DNA from: Euwallacea fornicatus
Taxonomy: Eukaryota > Arthropoda > Insecta > Coleoptera > Curculionidae
DNA length: 64,000 bases
Direction: 5' to 3'
Assembly: GCF_040115645.1 (NCBI RefSeq)
Contig: NC_089542.1
Location: forward strand, 186,001-250,000
Below the pieces are notes generated by a model, which had not been told where the DNA came from, made no database searches, and saw only the letters and a program-made list of their open reading frames with translations. Shown here piece by piece: positions 1 through 11,871 of the stretch (positions are counted from its first letter, which is position 1; the number at the start of each line of letters is the position of its first letter). The position numbers and the translations under genes were made by a program.

Positions 1-847
1 GGCAGAAAATAAAATAAAGGCAATTCTGAATGGTGGGTATTCAAAATGATTATACATACTTGAAACTAATGTGGAGCTCTCGTCGCCATTCGTACTTTGA
101 ATGATAAATGAAGAAATGTTTAAATAATTAAATAAAGTGCTTAAGAAGTTTTGTCATGGCAATGTTAGAGAATCATTTAACTTTCTTCGGAAACAACGTG
201 AACCGTGAAATTCCTCTAATTCGACCTTTTAAACCGGGATTAAAACCATGGTGGCGGAAGCGGGACTCTGGAGTGACATCGAAGTATTCAAGACATTTTT
301 CATTAGAATTCTTGAAAATCGTCTAACTATCTTAATTTGGCCAGTTTATTAAGATTTCTAATGAACCTGCGCGTATGTATGCTTAAAGATGGCAAATTCA
401 ATCGTGCAGTTTAGGTCAATAATTCTTAAAGTTTCTGGTTCTCGAATTTGCCATAGATTTGAGATCGCGTTAATTCTCAAGTGTAAACTGAGAATGTGGA
501 TCCGCCCTTCCACGTTGTGCGACGGCTCGAGGCGGCAGAATAGGAAGCGCGACCGACTCTCTTTGCTTTTCTATGAGGAGGGGGGGGGGGGTACAAAAAA
601 ATTTCCTCTGGGTGTCAGACTGCCTAATTCCAGCACTCAGTGCAAAAGCAAATTTTTTACATTCGCTTACAGGTTCCGACCGATAGCGTGGCGAGTCTTG
701 CTAGTGGCAATTCCAGGAGTAAAAAATTATTTCTTAATTTAAAATAATTAAAAATCCTTACAGTTCTTCGAGATCCTTAGTTATTTTCAAGTTAATCTCA
801 CATACAACACGAAACTATTTAGTTGTAACGGTTTCGTTTCCTTGCAG
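1..847 (+). other. Partial intron upstream of LRR gene A
   Basis: No sequence here resembles the N-terminal exon seen in the neighbouring paralogue (key residues MKCTYGERG). The stretch ends in an acceptor (ttgcag) directly before the LRR exon at 848. I infer it is the 3' part of an intron whose upstream exon lies left of the window. The rest is AT-rich with a G-run near 582; nothing else was recognised. Confidence 0.6.
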
Positions 848-1980
848 GTACATTCAACGGCACCAAGAAGATCCACAAGCTGGACCTCGCAAAAAATCAA
901 ATAAGTGTGTTGCTCAATTCCGGATTAGCCGAACTTTCAAATTTAAATGAACTAATTTTGTCGAGAAACTCGATTGGGACAATTGAAGAAAAGGCCTTTG
1001 ATGGTCTTGAAAACCTAAAGAACTTGGACTTAAGTTACAACTACATCATCTCTATAAACAACAGCCTAGACAACTTGACTAGTCTGGAGAATTTGAACTT
1101 GAGACATAACAATATCCACAAATTTATGGGGCAGGAGTTTCAATCCTTGACCAAGCTCACGAAGTTGGTGCTTTCGGACAATAATCTAAACAACGAATTC
1201 TCTATTAATTTGAAACCAGGAAACATGCTGCGCTTGTTGGATTTATCCTACACCAACATCAGCACTTTGTGGTTCTCCCATGAAAACCTCGATAGTTTGG
1301 AAATACTGGATCTAAGCTACAATAATATATCTTTTATCAGAAGAATGTCGCTCGGCACTATGCACAACTTAAGGGCGCTATTGCTGGATCATAATAAGTT
1401 AAAGGAGTTTAACACTGGCCAATGGGTCGGTTTCTCGCAACTTACACTCCTAACTTTATCAAGAAACAGCATAGAGCAGGTATCCATAACCGGGGTTTAT
1501 TCCCTGCAAAACCTGCAAATTTTAATTTTGTCACACAACAACTTAACTAACTTGGATTACACGTTGCTCATTTCCAGATTGCCAAGCTTGTCCCAGTTGA
1601 ACCTTGAGGGCAACATGTTACCTTGCTCTTTGGAAGAAGAGATGAAAAGAGACTTTATTGAGGATAACTTTAAATTTGTTTTGACCGACAATAGCACTGT
1701 TGAGTTTAAATGCACAAATATTTCGGTGCTAAAGTCGCCCCATAGGTTCTTGAATGACCCGCATATATTCGATGATTCCACGAAGGCCTCCGATGTTGTC
1801 TTGTTTGTTATACTGTCTCTGATGATAGCGGCAATTGGAGTTTTGTTTTACGTGCAATTTCTGTTTTACAAGGGAGTTCGCATCAGTTTTCCTACTCGTT
1901 TAGAATCTAATATGAATCTTATCCATCCGGATGATGAGCATGAGCAGAGCGACGAAGTATTTGAAAATGTAATATCCTAG
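848..1980 (+). CDS. LRR transmembrane protein A, last exon (5' partial)
   Basis: This is the C-terminal 376 residues of a cell-surface leucine-rich repeat protein. The exon opens after an acceptor in phase 1 with TFNGTKKIHKLDLAKNQI, which aligns with the same junction in the paralogue at 6286. About ten LRRs of the LxxLxLxxNxI type follow, then a cysteine-bearing C-terminal cap (PCSLEEEM ... FKC). A membrane helix comes next (VVLFVILSLMIAAIGVLFYV) and then a tail of about 36 residues rich in acidic amino acids. There is no TIR, kinase or other signalling domain. The signal peptide and N-cap are missing because the upstream exon is outside the window. The role is not known; such proteins usually act in adhesion or ligand binding. 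It lies head-to-tail with two paralogues, so local duplication is likely. Membership of an LRR membrane family is secure; the exact family is not. Confidence 0.85.
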
Positions 1981-2579
1981 ATCAGTGCGTGTGACTCAAA
2001 AAGGAAATACATTTTTTTTTAATTTGAAAAAAAGTAGTTTTACTTTCCTGGCCAAAAATGAACAGTAACATATACGCGGTTGCCAAAGGAAACAACGCTT
2101 CTCGCACCTCTTGTCAAGCTAGAACTACCCTGCATATACATATATTTCTCATGAATTTGTTTAAGGAATTGGTGACAGAATCATAGACAGAATATAGTAT
2201 TGAATTTACATACGATGCGCTGCAGGAGAGTTCTCTGTCGGGAATAATGGCTGTCATTATATGCTTATCCGAACATTATGTTCGTCTACCATTTTATATA
2301 AAGAATAAGAAGTCAAAATTCAAATTTCGATCACGGTGATTGCAAGAAGATCTATTGAGAAATTAAAACTTGTGGCTATTGGATAATCCACCCTGTATAT
2401 TTTGTAATGTTCGTGTACCTCATGGAGAACCGAACTAACTGGTACTTACTGATAAGGCTGGTTTATTCCATATGATGACATCGGACAGCGGCCGCTCTCT
2501 TTCAGCTAAAACTGTAAATAATATAATGCGATAGCGTTAATTAGTTTATTTTAATTTATTTCTTCGTAATCAGTTTGCT
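1981..2579. other. Intergenic interval between LRR genes A and B
   Basis: No coding signal was seen. It should hold the 3' UTR of gene A and the promoter and 5' UTR of gene B. A lone CCACCCTGTATATT motif near 2389-2402 resembles one end of the inverted-repeat elements seen elsewhere in the window. A NotI-like GC patch (gcggccgc) lies near 2488. Confidence 0.5.
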
Positions 2580-2667
2580 CAATCACTTGGAGAGTGTGTG
2601 TGGAAGGACTGTAGTGCATTTTATAAGAATAGTGTTAGGTTTGCTTCTTCGAAGATTGACTGGGAAA

Positions 2668-5600
2668 ATGACTTTTAACTGCTTTTGGGTGAGTTCCGAC
2701 AAATTTTCCTTATCGCGTTTATCCTGCAGTTAGTGAAGAAAAGAATGGAATTTGGACAATTTCAGCATTAGTTCTAATATAAAGATGACATAATTGAAAA
2801 CACATATACCAGAACTGGAACACAACTTTTCCTCGCCCTTGGATCAATGGCGAGGAAAAATCCTTAAGAGGCGATTACGTGATTGTTGGTTAAACCGAGT
2901 TTAAAATTTAATCTCTAGATTTCATGTGTTGAAACTGTGTATGAATCTAATTTGTCGAAGGTCATTGTCAGTGGCATAAGCTGAGGAGCTGTTGAACACT
3001 CTATCTTTAATGTTGCATTAAGTTGAATCTATCTTACATGTAGAGTTTAACAAATACTTGAGAATTCTGCCTTTAGGACGTCTGAAAATTAGTCCGAAGA
3101 GAAAATAGTTCCGTGAGTTAACAACAAAGGCGAGAAATTTGATTAAATATTTTCCTTCAGTTCTAGTCATTTTCTATCGTTATCACTATTGTTTAAACAT
3201 GAGGGTTTGTTTGTTTTGGATTACAGTTTTCTTGTAAATTTATTTAATTATAAAATGCAACAACTAGAATTAGGGATGGTGAAAGAGATAGACATTAAAA
3301 TTTAAACAACTAGTGCTAAGGCTTATTTAACACGTGTCTGTTGGTCTACACCGCTCATTTATAAACTGACCTTCACCTTAGCGTTAAATTATAGACCCGG
3401 TCTTTCAAGCTCCTGGAATCTTTGACAGTAAGATGCTTCCAATAGGAATGGAGAAATTGACCAATGCCGTGTTCCGATTTCGTCCTTTCTACGGATGTTA
3501 TATTGCAGGCAAAGTTAGCATGAGCTTAAAAGCCCCGGCCTAAATAAGCAAATCAATTCTTTGTTGACTAAAATAACTTGGGTTTAGTTGACCGGTAAAA
3601 TGTTCAGCCACAATTTTAGACCATTTTCTGGTGTTAGGGCAAACTTTTCCGATGACGATGCGATTAAATTAGATAATTTTCAGTTTTTCCACATCTAGAA
3701 AATTCGCTTCTCGGTAAAGCACTCGCAGCGCACACCCGTGAGCAGGAATGAGCCAAAACTTCATTGAAACTTGTCGAACTCAAAATACAATATTTCGAAA
3801 AGAGAGAACAAAATTTGCCAAAAATTTGATTTCCTATTTAGAACTTGAAGCAAAAATTTCATTTCAGAATAAAAAAAAAAAAAAGACAATTTTGAGTCTA
3901 CAAAACCGTGTAATGCCCATTTTCAGGTCTTTGAGTTATAACAACCTAAAATTCAATTCTACATAAAGAATCCATTAAAATTATCTAAATAATGACTAAG
4001 TATGTTACATTGGATCTCATTTTGTTAATACGTATATACTTTCTATTGCGTAAAATAGAATGGTATAAGATAAGTAGATTATTAATTCCAGCTTACAGTA
4101 TAAATAATAAAAATTGTTATTTGTGGTGGCTTGACCACTGACCTGCAGTTTATTTATGCCAAATATCATTTAGTGGAAATGTTCTCTTTAAACCCGTGAG
4201 AATCGACAGTTTCACTGGTAGAAAGTTTAAAGAAGCATCCGGAGAGAAGTGTTCTGACCATCTTGACTATTGGTTAAAACATGACCGTTGGGGGGTTGAA
4301 CTAGCTTTAGACAGAGATAAAACCTCTCACGTATTAAAAATCCCTGTACTCTACTTTTTAATTCCGCTTTAATATAAATGTAATCACTATCGTTCCACCC
4401 ACGAAGCCTACTGACCTGATTCTGTTAGTCTTTATAATTTATCTTCATCACACTGTGATCTACTAAAGTAGAAAATATGTGGAATCAAGATGAAATTGAG
4501 ATTATTTAACGTTTCTATCTAGTTAAATTTGATTAAAATCCTTTCTTAGAAAAGAAGGAATGGAATCAGAAAACTGTTCATTTGGTTAGAAATCCTATAA
4601 AATTTTCTCTAAAAAATTACTGAATAATATGAAAAGAGAATCTGACAAATCTACTTAAAAGTCTAAATTCGGAATTCTACTGGCACGTATCCGCGTTTGG
4701 TGCAATCAATTTTCTTATTCGGTTGTGAATTCTACTGAAATTGATATATCGTTTGAAAGTTCGTTTGTGAGTCTCTGTGCATGTACTAACAGAGATGCAC
4801 TTGAAAAAATGTATTCATTTAGTGAAGGTTGCTATTGAAACTGTTGCTCAGGATGTTAATGTCAAAACTTAAAGTTCCCCTAAAATACCTTGTTGATTCT
4901 ACCGGAATTTTTGGAGACAAAAACCTGAAAATCTAGAGAAATCTGGAGAAAACTACTGAATCGGTTTAGATTTTGCATAAATTTTCACTGTGTTAGATAG
5001 GAATTAAAATTTGCTAAAAATATCTCAGGACCAAAGAGAAAATAAATTTTTAAAATCTATTTATTTGATTTGTTTTCGAGAAAGTTTAAGTGAAATAGAA
5101 AAAGAGTATCGTTGACAAAATTAGCGGCTGAAATCTTCCTGAGACTCACTAAATATCAGAGATAAGAACCTACTTATACAGGTTGGAATTCTACCACTAA
5201 TCAGAGATTAGAAGTTGCAAATCTACTGACTCGATTCAAAATTCTACTGAATTTAGTATGATTATGTTGAAATCTCCTGTTTCTAGAAGAACCATTGAAA
5301 AATCGAAATCAAAATGACCTGAACAATATTCCTAATATCTTAATTCTACTAAATTTGCTAAAACAGTTAATTGGGTCAAATAAGTAAAGAATAATTTTCA
5401 CGGGCCTCTGAGGCTATTTTTGTGGAAATTTTCGACTATCTAAAAATGATTTAGTTTTCCTTCGGACACTCACTATAGAGTGAGTTTTAGCTTTTAGCTT
5501 CTACACCGTACTTCATACCGCTCAGGAAACAAAAGATCTAAATGTGTTAATTTACTCCCATGTATAATGCAGGGCCTTGTCCACGGAGCATATAACCATA

Positions 5601-7415
5601 GATGTTAAACTAAAAGCAATTATTGTTGATGTGACAATACGAAAAGACTTTTCTTTGTGCCACTTCAAGTTCAAGTTAAGTCCAATGTGATAAAGGAGAA
5701 ACTGTGGGTGAATTTCTGATTCAGTAGAACTGTTAAATCTAACGGAAACATTTTTCCTCTTTTGTTAAGTGGAAGTCCAGAGACGGTAAGTTGAATGAGT
5801 CTGTGATGATACGCTCCATGGACGGAGGCCTCCGTTAATCCCTCTAACTCACTATGGTCACTTTTTAGGTCCCAATATGGCTGTTAATACTTTCTCACCA
5901 CTCCCGAGCAGATAGTTCGTCCGTACTGGCATCTCATGACTTAATGAAATGCACCTATGGAGAAAGAGGCTCGTTAACCGCCACCTGTTACAATGCCACG
6001 CCCAAATACTTTAAGACCACCCTGTATAAGTTTGATCATCTGGATGAAACTCTGAAGTGCGTCAACTGCATCTTGACTATTATCGATAGCAACACATTCG
6101 ATTTATCCGGAAATCATATCATTTATCTGGACCTAAAGAACAGTCAAATTGAGAGTCTCAGACCTAAGGCTTTCATGGGCCTTATTTTTCTGTTGGAATT
6201 GAATTTGTCTAGCAATAAGATCAAAGCTATTCATCCAGGTATGAGTTTTTTGAGTTGTTTTTGTTTACTGATTTAAATTTCTCAGGTACCTTCACCGGCA
6301 CCAAGAAGATCTGCACGATTGATTTATCATACAATGAAATAATCACCTTATTGGATTCTGAATTCAAAGAACTAGAAAATCTATCACAGCTGAATTTGAA
6401 CAGAAATCAGATTAAAATTATAGATGAAAAAGCATTTAGTGGACTTCAGAACTTGAAATATCTGGACTTGAGCTACAATTTCATCGACGTTATCAATATC
6501 AGCTTGTACAACTTGACCAAATTAAACACTCTGAGCTTGAAGCATAATAAGATCCAGAAAGTTACCGGCTTCGAGTTTCACAATCTTTCCAATCTTGAGG
6601 AGTTAGATTTATCAGAAAACTTACTGGATGATAACTTTTCAATCCACCTCAATCCGGAAAACGTGCTTAGACAACTTGATTTGTCCTACAATAAGATCAA
6701 CACCCTCTGGTTCACCTACGGCTACCTCAACCGCTTAGAATTACTCGACTTGAGCCATAACAACATATCTAAAATAAATAAATCCTCCTTTCAGGCGTTG
6801 TACTCTTTGAGGTTTCTTCATTTGCAGAACAACAAGTTGAAGATAGTGGCAACTGGACAGTTGAGCGGTTTCTCGCAACTGCAGTTTCTCAACTGCTCTT
6901 ATAATTTAATTGAGCAGGTAGCCATAACTGGAGTTTTCTCTGTGCAAAATTTGAACACTCTGGATTTGTCCCACAACTTCTTGAATAACCTAGACTACAT
7001 GGCACTAACTGCACGATTGCCTAGTCTCTCCTACCTCAAATTGGAGGACAATGTGTTGCCGTGTTCCCTTGAGAAGGAGATGAACAGAGACTTTGCCGAG
7101 GACAACTTCAAGTACGTTCTCGTGGACAACGTGGTTGGATCGTTCGTATGTATGAACACTTCTGTCGTCAAGTCACATCAACGGTTCTTGACTGATTCGT
7201 ATATACAGGATGACTCATTGACAGTCTCAGATATTATAATGTTCGTTATAATGTCCTTAGTGTTAATGGCAATAGGGGTTTTATTCTATGTGCAATTCCT
7301 ATTTTACAAGGGGTTGCAAATCAGCTTTCCGACGCGCGTAGAGTCCACTATGAACCTCATTGAGGCCGATAATGAGCAAGAAGATGATGGGCTTGAGCGT
7401 ATCATAGAGCCATGA
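2668..7415 (+). CDS. LRR transmembrane protein B (complete, three exons)
   Basis: Predicted exons are 2668-2688, 5869-6238 and 6286-7415, giving 506 aa. Exon 1 encodes only MTFNCFW before a GTGAGT donor. Exon 2 opens in the same phase with VPIWLLILSHHSRADSS. Together they make a good signal peptide with a hydrophobic core and likely cleavage after SRA, and no in-frame ATG exists in exon 2 before residue 33. A cysteine N-cap (CTYGERGSLTATC) follows, then about 12 LRRs and a C-cap (PCSLEKEM ... FVC). A helix comes next (about residues 447-471, with GVLFYVQF), then a 35-residue tail rich in D/E. The 47-nt intron after residue 130 sits at the same place as the acceptor of gene A. It is probably a type I surface protein of unknown ligand, most like gene A. 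The exon 1 choice rests on phase and signal-peptide logic; exons 2 and 3 are firm. Confidence 0.85.
2689..5868 (+). other. Intron 1 of LRR gene B
   Basis: This 3.2-kb intron lies between the 7-codon exon and the LRR exon. It begins GTGAGT and ends ctttttag. It is very AT-rich, has no convincing coding exon, and carries the degenerate repeat listed separately at about 4460-5420. Confidence 0.7.
4460..5420. repeat. Degenerate tandem-like repeat (AATTCTACTGAA family)
   Basis: A short phrase close to AATTCTACTGAA(TT) recurs many times, for example near 4673, 4727, 4952, 5188, 5224, 5244 and 5341. It is often followed by a GA-rich stretch. Spacing is irregular, so this is an old decayed array rather than a live microsatellite. 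No function can be seen. Confidence 0.5.
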
Positions 7416-8926
7416 AGTTAGGAGTAGAGTTTAGGTTCTACCATTGAAGTTTACCATGATGGAGAAATAATTTATTTTGAAGTTTAGAAATTGTGTAAAT
7501 ACATATGCGTTTTTATCATTGCCAATCTTTGATTTGTAAGAAGGAAAATAATTTGTAATATTTAACCCTTTTTAGAGTGAAATTTCGATTTAAGATGATT
7601 AAAATTTTTTTTAACTTGTTTCGTTCGATCAAAAAGCGAAATTAAACTTTTCATAAAACGTGTTGTTTAATTTTAAAATATACTGCCCCACTGTGTAGAT
7701 TCAGTATAGAAAAATTCCTTTAATGTGAGTCCCTACACGACCAGGTTTTGGACGGGCGATCTAGAAAAATTGAGATATCGACGACAAACACCCGTCGCAG
7801 ATCCTTCAAAAGCCTAAATTGAATTGGAAAAAGTGTAGAAGAATCGAGATCCCCCCGTAATTTTCAGAAGTACCGGGTTCAATGGAGTGATATAGATCCT
7901 ACAGTAATGTTGGATACCTCTATTGAAGGTTCCGGAGCCTTGAATAACCATTTTAGAGGCCCTTTTACAGCAGTTTGAAAATCGCGAAAATTGACACTAA
8001 TGTGATCTCCATATCACAAGAAACATAAAAGAAATCTGGAACGTCTGTTTGTTTACTTCTTAAGGTAACTGCTCCAGGCCTTCCTGATGTATCGAAGTTT
8101 GAAATTTGAAAATTGACAAAAAATAGGTACCAACTATTTTTGGAACGGAGTGCAACGAACCCTACAGTTTTAGGTATCTCCACACAGCATTTTCAAAATC
8201 TCACATATAGGCACTAACTTGATCCTATATCTCATGAATCCAAAAAGATCATCATCAATTTCAACGGAAATTAACTTGAGCAATCGATGAGGTTCCCCCC
8301 TTGTTGGGATAACGAATCCGTCTTCAAAGTTAGGAACCAATACTCCTTTTTCTGGAAGTCAACGAAGACTTCAAGTCAATTAAATGGCAAAGAGAGGACG
8401 GGGGATGTTCGGATTTTTAAAGCTGCCTCTCTTGCCTATCTTGCAGCACCACAAGCTCTAGATTGTCTCTTCAGACTAAAAGTAGTTCCGTGGGCACAGT
8501 AGGGGCGACGGGTACTGCGACGGCAAGGGTGGGGATGTTCCAGGACTCTCAAAATTTCCTAAGAATAATCGAGATTATCTTTAGGAAATTAGGAAAGAAC
8601 ATTCAGGCCGAAGAATTTCTATTTGTGTCAAATTGTATTGGAGAGTATATAGGAACTTTCGAAAATCAGGAGAGTTTCACAAATTTCTCAGATTTGCATT
8701 AATTTTTTTCAATTCAATATATGTACATATATTCGAAATCCCTAATTTCGAAAATTTTTAAAAACAATTATCCAAATTCTCTGAGCAATATCAAGAATTT
8801 TTTGAAAAAAATCCATTCTTCTTTCCAAATTTCTCAATCAACTTTTATTGAGAGCTAAGACAAACTTATCTCATAGCTGCATTTCTCCAAGTTCTCAATT
8901 ACTTAAACAACTTTTTTCCCTTTCAG
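7416..8926 (+). other. Interval between LRR genes B and C
   Basis: It holds the 3' UTR of gene B and presumably the promoter and first exon of gene C. I could not identify a convincing first exon. Short open frames here look non-coding. The interval ends in a polypyrimidine tract and acceptor (ccctttcag). Confidence 0.5.
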
Positions 8927-10339
8927 AGAAAGATTCTCATTCGGAGCGTACAATTCTTCTTCCTCCTCCAAATATCTTCTCAGGACGAAGCTGTTTTAAC
9001 CCCAGTGTGCAAGTACGGGTATCGAGGTTCCCTCACTGCAGTCTGCATCAATGCCACTGCGAATCTATTCAGAGAAACCCCATACCGCTTCGATCATTTG
9101 GATGAAACATTGGTCTGCGTCACCTGCAATCTTTCCAACATCACTAGAGGCACTTTCGACATAAATGGGAACAGGATAAAGGCCCTTGTTCTGGAAAATA
9201 GCAACATCAAGACCATAGCTGTGAGTGCATTTACTGGATTGGTGTTTATGGAGGAGTTACATCTCACCAACAACTCAATTTTCCACGTAGACCCCGGAGC
9301 ATTCCACGGAACCAGGAAGGTTAAGCAAATATTTCTCGATAGAGCTTTAACGGGACCTTTGCCAGATATGGTGTTCCAAGACTTGGTACTGCTTAGAGAG
9401 TTGTATTTGAATAACAATGATTTAAAAATGTTGAATAAGGACACTTTTTATGGGTTGGCTAACTTAGAGAACCTGGATTTGAGCAATAACAAGCTCAGCG
9501 AATTAAACGGGTCTGTGGCCAATTTAGGACAACTGAAGTTCTTAACTTTATCTAATAATTTATTAACCATGATCACACGCACAGAATTAACTGGTCTGAA
9601 AAGTCTGGTGACATTGGACTTGTCCATGAACAGCCTTTATTTTTTTAATATCAACATCGGGCCACCCAACTCCTTGAGAATGCTAAATCTCTCGAGGAAC
9701 ATGCTGGGCTACTCCATTTTAAAAGAAGGTCAATTCAACGACTTGAAGAATCTCGAAAATCTGGACTTGTCTCGAAACTCGTTGACGTCAGTCTTCCCAA
9801 AGCTTTTCATAGGCCTTTTCAATCTGCGAGAATTGCAATTGGCTGAAAATAATATAACTAAGTTCCCTTTAGGGGTATTCTCAGGCCTGCCTTCATTGAA
9901 GCTCATCAATGTGTCTAATAATCGTATAGAAAGCGCAATTATAAGTGGAAGACAAATCTTACCCCAAGTGCACACCATCGATTTTTCTTATAATGCGTTG
10001 CAAGAGTTCGACTTCGTTGGATTCCTGAGGCGGTTGCCTAGCATAAGCAAAGTATGGCTCAGTGGCAACAATTTAGACTGTAAGGAGAGCAGGAGGATTG
10101 AACAGTATTTTAAACAGGAAAATATCCTCTACAGATTAGATTTCCACATCAAATGTCCTGCACTTTCGCAGAGCGAACTTAAACACGTTGATGGGGATCT
10201 TGAGAAGGAGTTCAGCAGGTATGGCAAAAGTTCCTCAACTTTGATCGCGTTGAAAGTCACCCTGGTGATCTTGATTTCTGTATTTGTGGGAGTTTTGTTT
10301 TATGTGCAGTTCTTCATATTAAATCGAAAGCTAAAGTAA
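8927..10339 (+). CDS. LRR transmembrane protein C (start exon not found)
   Basis: One long exon gives 470 residues, beginning after an acceptor in phase 0 with RKILIRSVQFFFLLQISS. That is clearly the hydrophobic core of a signal peptide but has no in-frame ATG, so a short upstream exon must supply the start, as in gene B. The mature protein starts with a cysteine N-cap (CKYGYRGSLTAVC). It has about 13 LRRs, a C-cap (LDCKESRRIEQYF ... KC) and a helix ending in GVLFYVQFF, with only a 7-residue tail (ILNRKLK). The acidic tail of A and B is absent, so cytoplasmic interactions probably differ. Unlike A and B it has no intron after the N-cap region. It is the most diverged of the three paralogues. 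Confidence 0.85.
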   Translation, partial: RKILIRSVQFFFLLQISSQDEAVLTPVCKYGYRGSLTAVCINATANLFRETPYRFDHLDETLVCVTCNLSNITRGTFDINGNRIKALVLENSNIKTIAVSAFTGLVFMEELHLTNNSIFHVDPGAFHGTRKVKQIFLDRALTGPLPDMVFQDLVLLRELYLNNNDLKMLNKDTFYGLANLENLDLSNNKLSELNGSVANLGQLKFLTLSNNLLTMITRTELTGLKSLVTLDLSMNSLYFFNINIGPPNSLRMLNLSRNMLGYSILKEGQFNDLKNLENLDLSRNSLTSVFPKLFIGLFNLRELQLAENNITKFPLGVFSGLPSLKLINVSNNRIESAIISGRQILPQVHTIDFSYNALQEFDFVGFLRRLPSISKVWLSGNNLDCKESRRIEQYFKQENILYRLDFHIKCPALSQSELKHVDGDLEKEFSRYGKSSSTLIALKVTLVILISVFVGVLFYVQFFILNRKLK

Positions 10340-10380
10340 GGTTGTGCGAACTGCAGAACTACCAAAAATGTATATGAGCA

Positions 10381-10386
10381 AATAAA
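10381..10386 (+). terminator. Polyadenylation signal of LRR gene C
   Basis: A canonical AATAAA lies about 40 bases after the stop codon of LRR gene C, in the expected position and orientation. Confidence 0.6.
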
Positions 10387-11478
10387 GAAAGTTGCAAATA
10401 TAAAGCATAATTATTCATAAGAAATACCAAAATGATCACGCATGACACAAGTTTCTTAGCTTAAACACCTCGAAAGTGATTAAAGGACTCCATAATTTTG
10501 TATTCGCGAAAGTGTGAATTAAAGGACAATTTCTTTACTGCCTCATTTCGAGTCACAAATTGATAATAAAGATTCAATTCTACATGAAGCAATTCCTTAC
10601 AGAAAATTTGCATCAGAGGGAATTAGGGCCCATTACACCTCATTCCGGTAATCTAACCCAGAGCTGCAGTGAGGCATAAAGTCATCAAGCGTAAAAAAAA
10701 TCATATCACTTTAACAGCATCAAAATCGTATATTTTTGAAGTTTTAACTCTTTTCAAAGTGTGATTTAATTTAAAGTAATGATAGCTGTTTACGTATCTA
10801 GTTCGGATATGCATAGTTTTACGCAACGAGTGGGTTGTTGCGGAACGGGGGAGGTCTACAATGTGGCATGAGTTACATAAAAGGAAATTTTCTAAAGAGC
10901 TTCAAACGTGATCTTTCCTACGATCCGATGAAGACATCACAAGAAAATTGCATTTTGTGTATGGTTGATGAATCGAGTTCTGAATTTGTGTAACTTTAGC
11001 AGCCATTTTGTTATTACATGAGAAAGTTCTCGAGAAAAATATCATGTCATTCTGAAACTTTTCGAGACTTTCAAAGGTTTGAGAAATGTTGAATAATGTC
11101 AGAGCGTAGAGAATTTTGAAACACTCAAGATTTTTAGAAAAATATCGAACCGCGCATTTTAAGGTTCCCAAAATTGCTTCGTTAATTTCAATATTACCTA
11201 ATAACCTTTAAACACAGATGAAAACTGGGAAAAATTCCTTAGAGCTGTGTGCATTTATGCCCAGTGTCGCGATTTCCTAGGTTCTATCGAATTTCAAAAT
11301 AAAAATTTTTTCCAGAGTTCCAGTTTCAAAGCTCTTCAAATACGTAATAGTTTTTGGAATTTTTGTAAAAAAAATATAATTTCCTCTTTCACGAAATTAA
11401 AATGCTTCAAAACGAACGATCAGCGACAACCAACGGTAGAAAAATGGACTTCTCTGACCAATTTAACTTTCTACGTAT
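10387..11478. other. Intergenic, no gene seen
   Basis: AT-rich DNA. Open frames on either strand are short and have no recognisable motif. Nothing else was identified. Confidence 0.5.
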
Positions 11479-11871
11479 TGTTACGACGAGCGGCCAACGA
11501 AGATAGCAAAAACGAAGAAAATTCTTTCTTTCTTGCTCTTTTGTACGTACGTCGTACAATTCGGCATGTTTGTTTATGTTAATGATTGCATGTTTCAAAG
11601 AAAATTAGGAAATCTTCTAGTCATGAATCTTTAACTACATAGAGAGACCGTTGTTAAGTAGTGAGTTAGTTTAACACTAGTACAGCTATGAGAACGAGGC
11701 CGTTTTAATAAGCGATATCAAAGTGTTTAATATATTAGTGGACTGTTAGTTAATCCATCAATTAGTTTATCGTGTATAGAGAGAATTGTAGTTATGTTCA
11801 TTTGTCGAGTTAATAAATAGAGTTTACATTGAAGACGGACATGTTAGAATCATTCAAACCCCGAGTTCACA
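11479..11871 (+). mobile_element. Probable solo or truncated retrotransposon LTR
   Basis: The segment starts TGTTACGACGAGCGG and ends GAGTTCACA, a TGT...ACA frame typical of LTRs. It contains AATAAA at about 11811-11816 near its end. Just outside the 3' boundary is TTCGGGCCAGAAGTG, which looks like the primer-binding area that follows a 5' LTR. A second LTR or pol-like reading frame was not found downstream, so at most a fragment remains. This is a pattern match and I have not checked it against a family. Confidence 0.4.

Noticed and set aside
389..742. 117-codon plus-strand open frame near the left edge
   Set aside because: Interrupted by a G-run and low-complexity sequence; no homology recognised and it lies in a likely intron.
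5771..5785. GTAAGT donor directly upstream of LRR gene B exon 2 as the end of its first exon
   Set aside because: The preceding sequence has no ATG in the required frame, while the exon at 2668-2688 gives a perfect in-frame signal peptide. It could be a 5' UTR splice site.
8287..8328. MRFPPCWDNESVFK as the first exon of LRR gene C
   Set aside because: Phase fits, but the donor (GTTAGG) is weak and the resulting N-terminus is long and polar for a signal peptide.
9094..9444. 116-codon minus-strand open frame
   Set aside because: It lies antisense to the LRR gene C coding region and has no features of its own.
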